A stretch of 64,000 nt of DNA from UBA5704 sp036380715 (GTDB lineage: Bacteria > Acidobacteriota > Thermoanaerobaculia > Multivoradales > UBA5704), in contig DASVEF010000126.1 of the NCBI GenBank assembly GCA_036380715.1, positions 1-64,000 of the forward strand, written 5' to 3'. The notes below the pieces were generated by a model. The model saw only the letters and a program-made list of their open reading frames with translations, did no database searches and was not told the origin of the DNA. Both the position numbers and the translations under genes were made by a program. Positions 7,570 through 16,146 of this stretch are shown one piece after another (the stretch's first letter is position 1; every line of letters starts with the position of its first letter).

Positions 7570-8382
7570 TTACCGCCCCTGTAGCGGCGGCGCCTGCGTG
7601 AGGGCCCGGATCTCCGTCCGCAACGCCGCCACCTCGGCCTGCAATTCGCGCAGCGCCCGCTCTCCGGCCACCGCCGAATCCGCGGCGTCCGCATCGCGGT
7701 CGACGAAATAAGAGGCCAGGGCGGCGGTCAGATAGCCGAAGACGGCAAAGGCATAGAGGGCGAGGCCGAAGCAGAGCGTCCTGCCTGCGCCGGTCTCCGG
7801 CCATTTCTCGGAGCCCAGTGTGGTCAGCAGCATGGCCGTCCACCACAGGGCATCGCCGTAGCTCTCGATCCGCCCTCCCTCGGACGGCTTCTCGAAGGCG
7901 TACATCCCCGCCGCGCCCACCAGGGCCACCAGCACGGTGAGGAGGGCGACGTAAGCGACGCCGCGGCGGCGCAGGCTTGCGCGCAGCGCCCGCATGCCGC
8001 GGTTGAGGGAGGTCAGCATGCGGAAGAGGCGCACGCTGCGCGCCGCGCGAGCGGCGCGGGCGAGGCGGACCACACGGGCGAAGCGCAGCACCCGCACCGC
8101 CGGCACCAGCAAGGCCAGGACGGTCAGCCAGTTGGCGCGGAGATACGCGAGCTTGCGCGGCGCCAGGATGAGCTTCGCGACGAAGTCGACGACGAAGACG
8201 ATCCAGACGGCGGTGCTCGCGGTCTCGAGAGGCGGCGTCAAGCCGTAGGTCAGCTCGATGGCGAGGAGCGCCAGCCAGACGAATCCGAGGAACAGGAGCG
8301 GCACCTCCATCCAGTCCTCGAGCTGCCGCAGGACCTCGAACCGCTCACGCTCGATCGTCTCGGGGGCGGGGGATCCCAACAT
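7570..8382 (-). CDS. Voltage-gated-type ion channel (six-helix ion transporter)
   Basis: 270 residues. Hydrophobic helices S1-S3 (about 28-95) are followed by an S4-like segment with regularly spaced Arg (VLRFARVVRLARAARAARSV, about 98-118). S5, a pore helix and S6 follow, and a coiled-coil tail (RALRELQAEVAALRTEIRAL). The pore loop reads MLLTTLGSEKWPET where canonical K+ channels have TVGYGD, so potassium selectivity cannot be assumed. It belongs to the ion transport protein family (PF00520 type) and should be an inner-membrane channel. It is divergent from the secreted protease gene, about 100 bases apart. The stop lies just past the 21-bp array. Confidence 0.85.
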   Translation of the reverse strand: MLGSPAPETIERERFEVLRQLEDWMEVPLLFLGFVWLALLAIELTYGLTPPLETASTAVWIVFVVDFVAKLILAPRKLAYLRANWLTVLALLVPAVRVLRFARVVRLARAARAARSVRLFRMLTSLNRGMRALRASLRRRGVAYVALLTVLVALVGAAGMYAFEKPSEGGRIESYGDALWWTAMLLTTLGSEKWPETGAGRTLCFGLALYAFAVFGYLTAALASYFVDRDADAADSAVAGERALRELQAEVAALRTEIRALTQAPPLQGR

Positions 8383-8483
8383 GTCGAGTCACCTCCGCGG
8401 CCATCGCGGGTTGCACGTTCTCCGCCAGCCGGGCCGCGGCTGCCGGAAGCTGTTCGGCACCTGGTGCTTTCTCGGGTGCTAGC

Positions 8484-9278
8484 ATGAGGCCCATGATGCG
8501 GACAGTCCTTCCCGCTCTGCTGGCGCTGTATATCGCGTCCTCCCTGGCGCAGGCGCAGGTCCCGACGTCGAATGTGATCTACCGGGTCCTGCGGATCAAG
8601 ACTCCCGCGGCGACCGGCTCCGCCTTCACGATCGAGGTCGACGACAAGCAGTACCTGATCACCGCCCGGCACCTCCTGAAGGGCTTCGGGAGCGAGGGAG
8701 ACATCGATCTGTGGATCGAGGGACGATGGAGCCGGACCCGTGCCCGCGCCATCTATCCCGCGAAGGAAATCGTGGACATCGCGGCTCTCGATCTGGGCAG
8801 GCCGGTCACGGTCACCTTTCCCCTGGAGCCCTCGGCCGGCGGGCTGACGCTCGGCCAGCAGGTCTATTTCCTCGGCTATCCTTACGGCCTGGGCACGCCG
8901 GGATCGTCCGTGACCGCCCCGCCGGGTTTCGGCGAGATCCCCTTTTTGAAAAGCGGGATCATCTCCGCCATGGATGGCAGGGATCCCGAAGCGGGCCTGC
9001 TCTACATCGACGGCCACAACAATCAGGGCTTCTCCGGCGGTCCCATCGTGTTCTGGCACTCCGAGAGCCGGAGGTTCCGCGTCGCCGGAGTCGTGCGGGG
9101 ATACCGGAACGAGGCGTTGCCGGTGCTCAAGAAGAAGAATCTGGACGATCCCGGAGCGCCGGCCCACAACGACCTGTACACGCGGGCCAACTCGGGCATC
9201 GTCATCGGCTACGACATCCGGCACATCGTCGATGCGATCCGCCGGGCAGCCCGGGAAGGTCCGCCACCCGCGCGCTAG
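8484..9278 (+). CDS. Secreted trypsin-like serine protease
   Basis: 264 residues with a signal peptide (VLPALLALYIASSLAQAQ). The chymotrypsin-fold triad can be placed: His63 in LITARHLLKG, Asp98 in EIVDIAALDL and Ser184 in QGFSGGPIVF. The nucleophile motif is GFSGGP rather than GDSGGP, as in many HtrA/Tsp-like and uncharacterised bacterial members. No PDZ domain follows, so it is shorter than DegP. It is likely periplasmic. A second ATG pair at 8493/8496 would shorten the n-region slightly. The neighbour at 9312 encodes a membrane coiled-coil protein on the same strand 33 bases later, perhaps one transcript. Confidence 0.8.
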   Translation: MRPMMRTVLPALLALYIASSLAQAQVPTSNVIYRVLRIKTPAATGSAFTIEVDDKQYLITARHLLKGFGSEGDIDLWIEGRWSRTRARAIYPAKEIVDIAALDLGRPVTVTFPLEPSAGGLTLGQQVYFLGYPYGLGTPGSSVTAPPGFGEIPFLKSGIISAMDGRDPEAGLLYIDGHNNQGFSGGPIVFWHSESRRFRVAGVVRGYRNEALPVLKKKNLDDPGAPAHNDLYTRANSGIVIGYDIRHIVDAIRRAAREGPPPAR

Positions 9279-9311
9279 CCGGGCCGGGCTGGCGCACGAG
9301 AGGAGCTGTCC

Positions 9312-9905
9312 ATGCGGAAGCGGCCTGTGGAGCAGGTCTGGAAGAGCGTCTTCACCGTCATCGCCCTCGCCGCCACGGCGATGGCGCTCTACCTTCACGT
9401 TTTCGAGCGCAGGGCGCGGCAGGAAGAGGCCCGGCTGGCCGCCGTGCGGCTGGAAGATGCGCTCGCCGAATCCCGCGCCCGGCTGCGCGCCGAGATTCTC
9501 GCCGAGCTGCGCGCGGAGCTCCGCAAGGACAGCCCTCAAGCTCAACCCGGCGCGCAGCCCATCCCCGATGCGATCCTGCGCCGGCTGGAAGGCGCGGGCG
9601 GCGCTCTGGAGCAGGCCCTCGACGCCTTACCTCCGCAGGAAGCTCTCCTCATCGCCGGCCTCAACGAGGCTCTCGAGTCCCTGGCCCGGCAGATGGAGGA
9701 GGCGGACCGCTCTCTCCGGCGGGACCTGGAGGAGCTGCGGACCGCGACCCTGCGCGAGTCGGACGTCTCGTCCAAGACCACGGGCCTCATGCTCGTCGCG
9801 CTCGTCTGTCTGATCGGTCAAATTCTGCCCGCCCTGTGGCCGCACAGGAACGGAGCGCGGGAGGAGGAAGGGAGCGACAGGCCCACCCCGCCTTCGGGAG
9901 GGTAG
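9312..9905 (+). CDS. Two-span membrane protein with central coiled coil
   Basis: 197 residues, with GAGGAG upstream of the ATG. A transmembrane helix lies near residues 10-28 (VFTVIALAATAMALYLHVF). About 110 residues rich in Ala, Glu, Arg and Leu follow, with heptad-like spacing. A second helix is near 152-172 (TTGLMLVALVCLIGQILPAL), and the tail is charged. The coiled-coil part would sit in the periplasm between the two spans. No family is recognised. It may be co-transcribed with the upstream protease. Confidence 0.6.
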   Translation: MRKRPVEQVWKSVFTVIALAATAMALYLHVFERRARQEEARLAAVRLEDALAESRARLRAEILAELRAELRKDSPQAQPGAQPIPDAILRRLEGAGGALEQALDALPPQEALLIAGLNEALESLARQMEEADRSLRRDLEELRTATLRESDVSSKTTGLMLVALVCLIGQILPALWPHRNGAREEEGSDRPTPPSGG

Positions 9906-10052
9906 CGTTCGCCGGACCCGGACAAATTGGATACACTGGGAAGGAAGGCGCGGCGCGAGGGCGGGCGAAGCCTCGGCCGGTCGATTGAAGCGGATTGTTC
10001 TGCATCCTTCCTCCCTCTGGCGTTCGTGCCTCCTGCTCGAGAGGAGGTCCTC

Positions 10053-10769
10053 ATGCAGAAGCGCGAACGAAAGATCCTTTCCTGGACGGCATCCCTGGCA
10101 GCGGCGGCCCTGATCGCGACGGCCTCCGGCCTGGCGGCCCAGAGCAGCGGCGAGCCGGAGAAGCAGCCGCCGGCCCAGGAGCAGGAGCAGCCCCCGGCCT
10201 CGGCGGCCCAGGACAGCGGCCAGACCCCGGAGAAGAAACCGTCCGAGAGCCGGCCCGCCGCTCCGGCGCGGCGTGCGGTTCCTCAGGTCACCGGCACGGT
10301 CACCCTCTGGAACGGCCACCGGATCGAGCTGAAAACAAAGGCGGGGAAGATCCAGAAGGTCGCCGTCAACCCGGAGACGGAGCGGCTGGTGGAGATCAAG
10401 GTAGGCTCCGAGGTGACGGTGGAGTATCACCGCAAGGTCAGCAGCTTCATCATCGCGGAGCGGGTGCGCCCGGCCGAGGAGAACGCGACGGCGGCGCAGT
10501 CCGGCGCGGCCACGGCTCCAGGCCGGCAACCGAGCTCTGTGACCGGCAGCGTCGTATCGTGGAACAACACGGCTCTGGTCCTGCGTACCGAGACGGGGGA
10601 GGTCACTCTGTTCCTGTCGCCGCAGACCGAATACCTGGTCAAGTCCCTCGATCCCGGGCTGCAGGTGATCGTCGAATACCGGGAAGGCGCCGACCGCGCC
10701 AAGCTGGCGACGCGCGTGCGCGCCGCCCAAGAGAAGGGCTCCGCCAGGAAAGAAGACGATCCTGAGTAA
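10053..10769 (+). CDS. Secreted protein with two tandem beta-rich domains
   Basis: 238 residues from ATG 10053, with GAGGAGG five bases upstream. A signal peptide (about 1-29, ending ASGLAAQ) is followed by a Pro/Glu/Gln-rich linker (30-75). Then come two copies of a domain of about 58 residues. Copy one begins VTGTVTLWNGHRIELKTKAG and ends IIAERVR; copy two begins VTGSVVSWNNTALVLRTETG and ends LATRVR. The copies align along their whole length, so the gene grew by internal duplication. The pattern resembles small OB-fold domains, but I recognise no named family. It is likely periplasmic; function unknown. Confidence 0.65.
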   Translation: MQKRERKILSWTASLAAAALIATASGLAAQSSGEPEKQPPAQEQEQPPASAAQDSGQTPEKKPSESRPAAPARRAVPQVTGTVTLWNGHRIELKTKAGKIQKVAVNPETERLVEIKVGSEVTVEYHRKVSSFIIAERVRPAEENATAAQSGAATAPGRQPSSVTGSVVSWNNTALVLRTETGEVTLFLSPQTEYLVKSLDPGLQVIVEYREGADRAKLATRVRAAQEKGSARKEDDPE

Positions 10770-10854
10770 CGCGATGCAGCTCGACCTGACCGGGATCCCC
10801 GGGAGGTGACGCTGCCGAAGATCCTCGCCCTGCCCTTCGGCGAGCGCCCCGGTG

Positions 10855-12771
10855 TCAGAAGGCCTCTTCGCGCGGCTCTCGCGCCGAGGAGATCACGGAA
10901 GGTCCGGCAGCGATTTCTTCGCCGCCGGCTGGCTTCCATCCTTGCATGCCCAGCCAGCTCAGGGCCTCGGGGCGGCCCTCTCGGGCGAGGGCCAGAGAGA
11001 GCAGGTCCCCATTCTGGAAGCCCAGCTCCTCGTCGACCGGCAGGACCAGCCGGCCGCGGCGGATGACGAGGGGGAGCAGACGCAGGTCGAGGTCCCGGTC
11101 GACCAGCATGGAGGAGGTCTTTGCGCCGTCGTAGAACCAGCTTTCGACCGCCGCCTCTCCCTGCTCGAGGCGGAGCGTCCAGAGGTCGACCGCCTGGGGC
11201 TCGCCGAAGAGCACGCGTCCTCCGAAGCGGTGCACGGCCTCCTCGTTGATGCCGAGGTGGCCGCGGCGCAGCGCCACCCAGACCCGGGGCGCCTTGAAGT
11301 CCCTCTTCGCCTGGCGGGCGAAGAGGAGATTGACCTCCTCGTTGGTGGTGACGCCCAGGCATCCGGCGCGGGTGTCGAGCTCCGCCCGCTCCTGGATGCC
11401 GCGATCGAGACCGCTGCCGTGGAGAGTCCGGAAACCCTCCGCCTCGGCGTCGCGGCAGGCCTGCGGATTGGAGTCGATCAGCACGATCTCCTCGCCGGTC
11501 TCGCCGAGCGCTCGGGCGAGGGCGCGGCCCAGGGGATTGGCGCCCAGGATGACGTAGCCCCGGTTCGACGGGCGGCGCAGGCCCAGGAGGTCCGCCACGA
11601 GCCCGCCCGAGAGGCCCTGGACGAGCACCGTGGCGGCGATGACCAGGAAGACCATGGCCCGCAGCTCGGAGCCGCCCGCGATGCCCTCTTCCTGGAGAGT
11701 CTGGGCGAACAGCGACGAGACCGCGGCGGCCACGATCCCGCGCGGCGCCAGCCAGGCGAGGAACGCCTTCTCGCGACCTGTGAGATCGGTCCCCCAGGTG
11801 CCGACGAGCACGTTGAGCGGCCGCACCACGAACATCAGAGCGGCGACCAGCCCGACTCCCGCCCAGCCGAGCACCGCGACCTCGATCATTCTCACGTCGG
11901 CGGCGAGCAGCACGAAGAGCAGGCCGACCAGCATCACCGTGAGCTGCTCCTTGAACTCTCGCAGCTCGGCGACGACGTGGGCCCGGGCATTGCCGACCAC
12001 CAGACCGGCCGCCACCGCGGTGACGATGCCCGTCTCGGGCATGATCGCGTTGCTCCCCTGGTACAGCAGCAGGACGATCGCCAGGGTGAAGACGCTCTCC
12101 AGACCCTCAGGGATGGCCCTCTGGAAGCGCAGCAGGGTCGCGATGGCGAGGCCGCCGACCGCGCCGAGCAGAGCGCCGAAAGCGAGGCGCGAGACCACAT
12201 GCCAGGCGCCGAAGGCTACGGAGAGGCCGGTGGGCCCGATGGCGATCTCCAGGGCCACCACCGCCACGATCGCGCCGATGGCGTCCACCAGGACCCCTTC
12301 CGCCTCCAGCACGGTGGCCACCCGCGGCGCGACCTTGATCCGCCGCAGCAGCGGCGTGATCACGGTCGGACCCGTAACCATGACCAAGGTGCCGAACAGG
12401 ATCGAGGTGGTCCAATTCCACTCCAGGATCCACCGCGCCGCCAGAGCCCCTCCGACCGCGGTGACCAGGGCTCCCGCAGTCACGAACTGGCGGATGCTCT
12501 GCGCCTCGCGCCGGAGCCGCTCGAGGTTCAGGCTCATCCCGCCGTCGAACAGGATCACCGCCACGGCGAAACCGACCAGGTCGTGGAGCGAAGCTCCGAG
12601 GGCGGCCGGCCGCACGATGTTGAGGACGTCCGGCCCCAGGAGCACGCCGGTGGCCAGCAGCAGCACGATCCCGGGCACCTTGAGATGCCGGGCCACGGTG
12701 TGGGCGATCATCCCCGCCGCCAGGGCGAGCGCGATCGTCAGGGCTGGGTCGCTCCACGTTCCGGAATGCAT
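10855..12771 (-). CDS. CPA1-type Na+/H+ antiporter with TrkA-N regulatory domain
   Basis: 638 residues. About 12 transmembrane helices cover residues 8-400, with VILFDGGMSLNLERL, MVTGPTVITPLL and EAEGVLVDAIGAIVAV. These match the NhaP/CPA1 exchanger core, where the Asp in the last motif is the ion-binding site. A Rossmann-like RCK domain starts at YVILGANPLGRALARAL (about 405) and runs to about 520, followed by a TrkA-C-like tail. The RCK glycine motif is GANPLG rather than GxGxxG, so nucleotide binding may be altered. It exchanges Na+ (or K+) for H+ across the inner membrane. It is the second antiporter in the window after nhaA. Confidence 0.87.
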   Translation of the reverse strand: MHSGTWSDPALTIALALAAGMIAHTVARHLKVPGIVLLLATGVLLGPDVLNIVRPAALGASLHDLVGFAVAVILFDGGMSLNLERLRREAQSIRQFVTAGALVTAVGGALAARWILEWNWTTSILFGTLVMVTGPTVITPLLRRIKVAPRVATVLEAEGVLVDAIGAIVAVVALEIAIGPTGLSVAFGAWHVVSRLAFGALLGAVGGLAIATLLRFQRAIPEGLESVFTLAIVLLLYQGSNAIMPETGIVTAVAAGLVVGNARAHVVAELREFKEQLTVMLVGLLFVLLAADVRMIEVAVLGWAGVGLVAALMFVVRPLNVLVGTWGTDLTGREKAFLAWLAPRGIVAAAVSSLFAQTLQEEGIAGGSELRAMVFLVIAATVLVQGLSGGLVADLLGLRRPSNRGYVILGANPLGRALARALGETGEEIVLIDSNPQACRDAEAEGFRTLHGSGLDRGIQERAELDTRAGCLGVTTNEEVNLLFARQAKRDFKAPRVWVALRRGHLGINEEAVHRFGGRVLFGEPQAVDLWTLRLEQGEAAVESWFYDGAKTSSMLVDRDLDLRLLPLVIRRGRLVLPVDEELGFQNGDLLSLALAREGRPEALSWLGMQGWKPAGGEEIAAGPSVISSAREPREEAF

Positions 12772-12870
12772 CTCCCTCTCCTCGCCAGCGCCGCGGCCGG
12801 AATCGGCTCCATCCTACTATCACCTTTTCCGGTGCACGGGATCCTGATCCGCGGTGGAGCGCGGATGGCT

Positions 12871-12902
12871 GAAAAAGCGAAAGGGCGCAGCATGCTGCGC
12901 CC
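12871..12902 (-). terminator. Rho-independent terminator after secF
   Basis: On the minus strand, 40 bases beyond the secF stop, a perfect 20-base palindrome GGGCGCAGCATGCTGCGCCC (12883-12902) is followed by TTTCGCTTTTT. It fits the end of the tgt-yajC-secD-secF transcript. The palindrome resembles the longer one at 46246-46277. Confidence 0.75.
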
Positions 12903-12940
12903 TTAGGCCTAGGCCGTAGCGGGTCGAGGAAGGTGGGTGT

Positions 12941-14227
12941 CTACCGCCGGGCTCCGGCGGCCGGGCGCTCCGCTTCGCGGTTGCGGGCGGGCTTCGCCGG
13001 CGGCGGGACGGGCTCTCCCGGCCGGGTGGGCTCGGGCGTGCGGCCGCCCCCCGCGGCCCCGCGCCGGTCGCGCGCCTTCGGTCCGGTGAACCGCTCCCAG
13101 AGCAGGGCGAACGGGCTGGCGACGTAGATCGACGAGTAGGTGCCGACCAGGATGCCCACGGTCATCACGAAGGCGAAGCCGCGGATCACGTCGCCGCCGA
13201 GCGCCAGCAGGGCGCCGAGGGCCAGCAGGGTCGAGCCGCCGGTCAGGATCGTGCGCGACAGCGTCTGGTTGATGCTCTCGTTCATCACCTCGATCAGCGG
13301 CTTGCGGCGGCTCTTCCGCATGTTCTCGCGGATGCGGTCGAAGATGACCACCGTGTCGTTGACCGAGTAGCCGATCAGGGTGAGGAAGGCGGCGACCGTG
13401 GTCAGGTTGAACTCGAAGCCGAACAGGGCGAACAGGCCGAGGGTGACCAGCACGTCGTGGAGGCAGGCCATGACCGCGCCGACGCCGAAGCGCAGCTCGA
13501 AGCGGATCCAGATGTAGATCAGCATGCCGATCAGCGACAGGACGACCGCCATGAAGCCCTGGCGGCGCAGCTCGCTGCCGATCTGCGGGCCGACGTTCTC
13601 GACGCCGGTGATGGTGTAGCTGCCCAGGGCGGCCTGCTGCTGCAGGGTCTGGACGGCCGCCGGGCTCACCCCGGGGATGTTGCGCAACGCGTCCCAGGAC
13701 GGGAACAGGCCGGTGTCGCGCCGCTGGTTCAAGACAGCCTCGGCCACCTGGTTGTAGTGGGCGCGCGCCGCGTCCTCCCCCTGGGCGCGCCGGCGGTCCG
13801 GATCGGCGGCGAGCAGCAGGGCGGCCACGGCCTCGTCGCCGACGCGGTTGAGGTCGGGCTTGTTGGCGGGCACGCCGGGGTTGAGCTCGCGGTCGAGCGC
13901 GGCGACGATGCGCTCGCGGCTCCCCTCGGTCTGCCCTTCCACCAGCCGGGTCTTGATGATCACCTCGTTCTCTTCCTCGCGGCCGAAGCGCTGGATCTGG
14001 GCGTCGCCCATCCCCTCGCGGCCCAGGACGGCGCGCAGGCGGTCGATCTCCGGCCGGTCGCGGAACTGCAGGGTGACCTGCGTGCCGCCGGCGAAGTCGA
14101 TGCCGACGTTGAGCTTGCCGTGGAAGAAGACCATGAAGACGCCGGCCGCCACCAGGGCCAGGGAGACGACGACCCAGAACTTCCGGTACTTCATGAAATC
14201 GATGTTGGTATCGCGCAGGATCTCCAT
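12941..14227 (-). CDS. secF: Protein translocase subunit SecF
   Basis: 428 residues. The first transmembrane helix (17-37) is followed by the signature NVGIDFAGGTQVTLQF. Five C-terminal helices (about 225-400) carry GYSVNDTVVIFDRIREN, the conserved SecF motif of helix 4. SecDF is a proton-driven motor that completes protein export on the periplasmic face. The protein is longer than E. coli SecF (323 aa). Extra residues lie in the periplasmic domain (about 105-195, containing DPDRRRAQGEDAARAHYNQ), and there is a basic Pro/Arg-rich C-terminal tail. It is last in the tgt-yajC-secD-secF operon, 27 bases after secD. Confidence 0.95.
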   Translation of the reverse strand: MEILRDTNIDFMKYRKFWVVVSLALVAAGVFMVFFHGKLNVGIDFAGGTQVTLQFRDRPEIDRLRAVLGREGMGDAQIQRFGREEENEVIIKTRLVEGQTEGSRERIVAALDRELNPGVPANKPDLNRVGDEAVAALLLAADPDRRRAQGEDAARAHYNQVAEAVLNQRRDTGLFPSWDALRNIPGVSPAAVQTLQQQAALGSYTITGVENVGPQIGSELRRQGFMAVVLSLIGMLIYIWIRFELRFGVGAVMACLHDVLVTLGLFALFGFEFNLTTVAAFLTLIGYSVNDTVVIFDRIRENMRKSRRKPLIEVMNESINQTLSRTILTGGSTLLALGALLALGGDVIRGFAFVMTVGILVGTYSSIYVASPFALLWERFTGPKARDRRGAAGGGRTPEPTRPGEPVPPPAKPARNREAERPAAGARR

Positions 14228-14254
14228 CGCTTGCTCCTTGGGACGCCCCGGCGC

Positions 14255-15820
14255 CTAGATCGAAAGCCTCTGGACGCGGCGGCGGGACAGCACCACGTCG
14301 AAAATCCAGCGGCTGACGAAGACGGCCGTGAATATGGAGGCCAGAAGGCCGATGGTCAGGGTGACGGCGAAGCCCTGGATCGGACCGGTGCCGAACTGGA
14401 ACAGGAACACCGCCGCGATCAGGGTCGTCACGTTCGAGTCGATGATCGACGACAGCGCCTTTTCGAAGCCGAGGTCGATCGCCGACCGTACGGTGCGGCC
14501 GGCGCGCAGCTCTTCCCGGATGCGCTCGAAGACGAGCACGTTGGCGTCCACCGCCATGCCGATCGTCAGCAGGATGCCGGCGATGCCCGGCAGGGTCAGC
14601 GTGGCGCCGAACGCCGCGAGGCCGCCGAACAGCAGCACGATGTTGAGGACCAGCGCCAGCACCGCGTTGAGGCCGCTCAGGTTGTAGATGATGAGCATGT
14701 AGAGGACGACCAGGCCGGTGCCGACGAGGCCGGCGAGCAGCCCCTTCTGGATGGAGTCGCGGCCGAGCGAAGGGCCGACCGTGCGCTCTTCGAGGTAGGT
14801 GATGCCGGCGGGCAGGGCGCCGGAGCGCAGCACCGTGGCCAGGTCCTGGGCCTCCTGCTGGGTGAAGCCGCCCTCGATCAGGCCGTTGTCGGTGATCCGC
14901 GAGTTGATGCGCGGCGCGGAGACGACGCGGCCGTCGAGCACGATGGCGAGCGGCTTGCCGACGTTGTTGCCGGTCAGCTCGCCGAACTTGGCCGAGCCCT
15001 CGGGCGTGAGGCTGAACTCGACGATCGGGTCGTTGAACTGGCCGAGGCTCGGGCGCGCCGTCTTGAGGTCGCGGCCGGTCACCGTGCGGCGCTTCTCCAC
15101 CGCGTAGAACTGCTTGCCGATCACGGCGTCCTGCTCGTCGCGGATGTCGCCCTCGAGGATCTCGAGGTCCTCGGGGAGCCGGCCGTTGAACTGGGCCGTG
15201 ATGGCGTCGCGGGTGGGCACGCCGCCGCCGCCCTCGGGGAAGCGGACGATGCGGAACTCCAGGAAGGCGGTGTTCTTGATCAGCCGGCGGACGCGCTCGG
15301 GATCGTCGATGCCCGGGAACTGCGCGAAGATGCGATAGCCGCTGGCCTCCTGGATCACCGGCTCGACCACGCCGTAGGCGTTGACGCGGTTGTCGATGGT
15401 CTGCTTCGCCTGGGAGACCGCCATCTGGCGGATGTTGTTGGCGTAGTCCGACTTCATCTCGAAGGTCATGCGGCCGTCCGCCACGCTGTAGTTGTAGCCG
15501 GTCAGGAAGCGGCTCGCGATGTCGGCCACGGCGTCGCGCGCCTCGGGAGTGACGCCGGCCACCTCGAAGGTGGTGTCGCCGGTCCGGCGGCCCTGGAGGC
15601 CGCGGACGTCTTTTTCCTCGGCCTGCTGGATCACCAGGCCCATGTCGGAGTCGGCCTCGGCGCGCAGGGCGTCCTCGGTGTGCACCTGGAGGACCAGTTG
15701 CATGCCGCCCTGCAGGTCGAGGCCGAGGTTGATCTTCTCTTCCAGCGGCAGGATGAGGGCCACGGAGGTCGCGACCAGAGCCAGAATGAGGATGCCACGC
15801 CAGAGCAGATTGCGTTTCAT
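14255..15820 (-). CDS. secD: Protein translocase subunit SecD
   Basis: 521 residues. An N-terminal helix (10-25) is followed by NLGLDLQGGMQLVLQV, the diagnostic SecD motif. A large periplasmic domain includes PGIDDPERVRRLIKNTAFLE. C-terminal helices carry AVDANVLVFERIREELRAG, the conserved SecD helix-4 motif. Length is within the usual range, though shorter than E. coli SecD (615). It pairs with SecF, uses the proton gradient and pulls substrates out of SecYEG. The start overlaps the yajC stop by 4 bases, so translation is probably coupled. Confidence 0.96.
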   Translation of the reverse strand: MKRNLLWRGILILALVATSVALILPLEEKINLGLDLQGGMQLVLQVHTEDALRAEADSDMGLVIQQAEEKDVRGLQGRRTGDTTFEVAGVTPEARDAVADIASRFLTGYNYSVADGRMTFEMKSDYANNIRQMAVSQAKQTIDNRVNAYGVVEPVIQEASGYRIFAQFPGIDDPERVRRLIKNTAFLEFRIVRFPEGGGGVPTRDAITAQFNGRLPEDLEILEGDIRDEQDAVIGKQFYAVEKRRTVTGRDLKTARPSLGQFNDPIVEFSLTPEGSAKFGELTGNNVGKPLAIVLDGRVVSAPRINSRITDNGLIEGGFTQQEAQDLATVLRSGALPAGITYLEERTVGPSLGRDSIQKGLLAGLVGTGLVVLYMLIIYNLSGLNAVLALVLNIVLLFGGLAAFGATLTLPGIAGILLTIGMAVDANVLVFERIREELRAGRTVRSAIDLGFEKALSSIIDSNVTTLIAAVFLFQFGTGPIQGFAVTLTIGLLASIFTAVFVSRWIFDVVLSRRRVQRLSI

Positions 15821-16146
15821 CGATTGTCCCCTTTATCCCCCTCGTCTTCGAGGGAGGCGATCGCCGACCTGGCGACCTTCACCTTGACGGTGTCGGCGAT
15901 CTTGAGGATCACCGTCTTGTTGTCGACCGACACGACCTCGCCGTACAGGCCCCCGGTCGTGACCACCCGGTCCCCTTTTTTCAACGCTTCCACCATGCGC
16001 TGGAAATCCCGCTGGCGGCGGCGCGCCGGGACGAACACCAGCACGTAGAAGATGCCCAGGATCAGGATGGGGAGGAGCAGGCCTCCCCAGTCGCGCAGCC
16101 CGCCCCCTTGAAAGGCGAGCGGCATCCAGAAGCTGATGGTCGTCAT
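15817..16146 (-). CDS. yajC: Preprotein translocase accessory subunit YajC
   Basis: 109 residues. One transmembrane helix (LLLPILILGIFYVLVFVPAR, about 23-42) is followed by RRRQRDFQRMVEALKKGDRV, then VTTGGLYGEVVSVDN. This is the standard YajC arrangement, a single span and a small cytosolic beta domain. YajC associates with SecDF in the inner membrane. It overlaps tgt upstream (4 bases, ATGA) and secD downstream (4 bases), a conserved operon order. Confidence 0.95.
   Translation of the reverse strand: MTTISFWMPLAFQGGGLRDWGGLLLPILILGIFYVLVFVPARRRQRDFQRMVEALKKGDRVVTTGGLYGEVVSVDNKTVILKIADTVKVKVARSAIASLEDEGDKGDNR

Noticed and set aside
6864..7601. Long open frames across the 7.1-kb array, on both strands (heptapeptide repeats)
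   Set aside because: A stop-free unit of 21 bp keeps frames open automatically; no ribosome site, signal or domain supports either strand.
10852..12906. 684-residue plus-strand frame antisense to the antiporter
   Set aside because: Composition is a high-GC shadow (His/Gln/Arg-rich, no motif); the minus-strand antiporter explains the region.
13457..16048. 863-residue plus-strand frame antisense to secD/secF
   Set aside because: Asp/Val/Arg-rich shadow without domains; SecD/SecF motifs are on the other strand.
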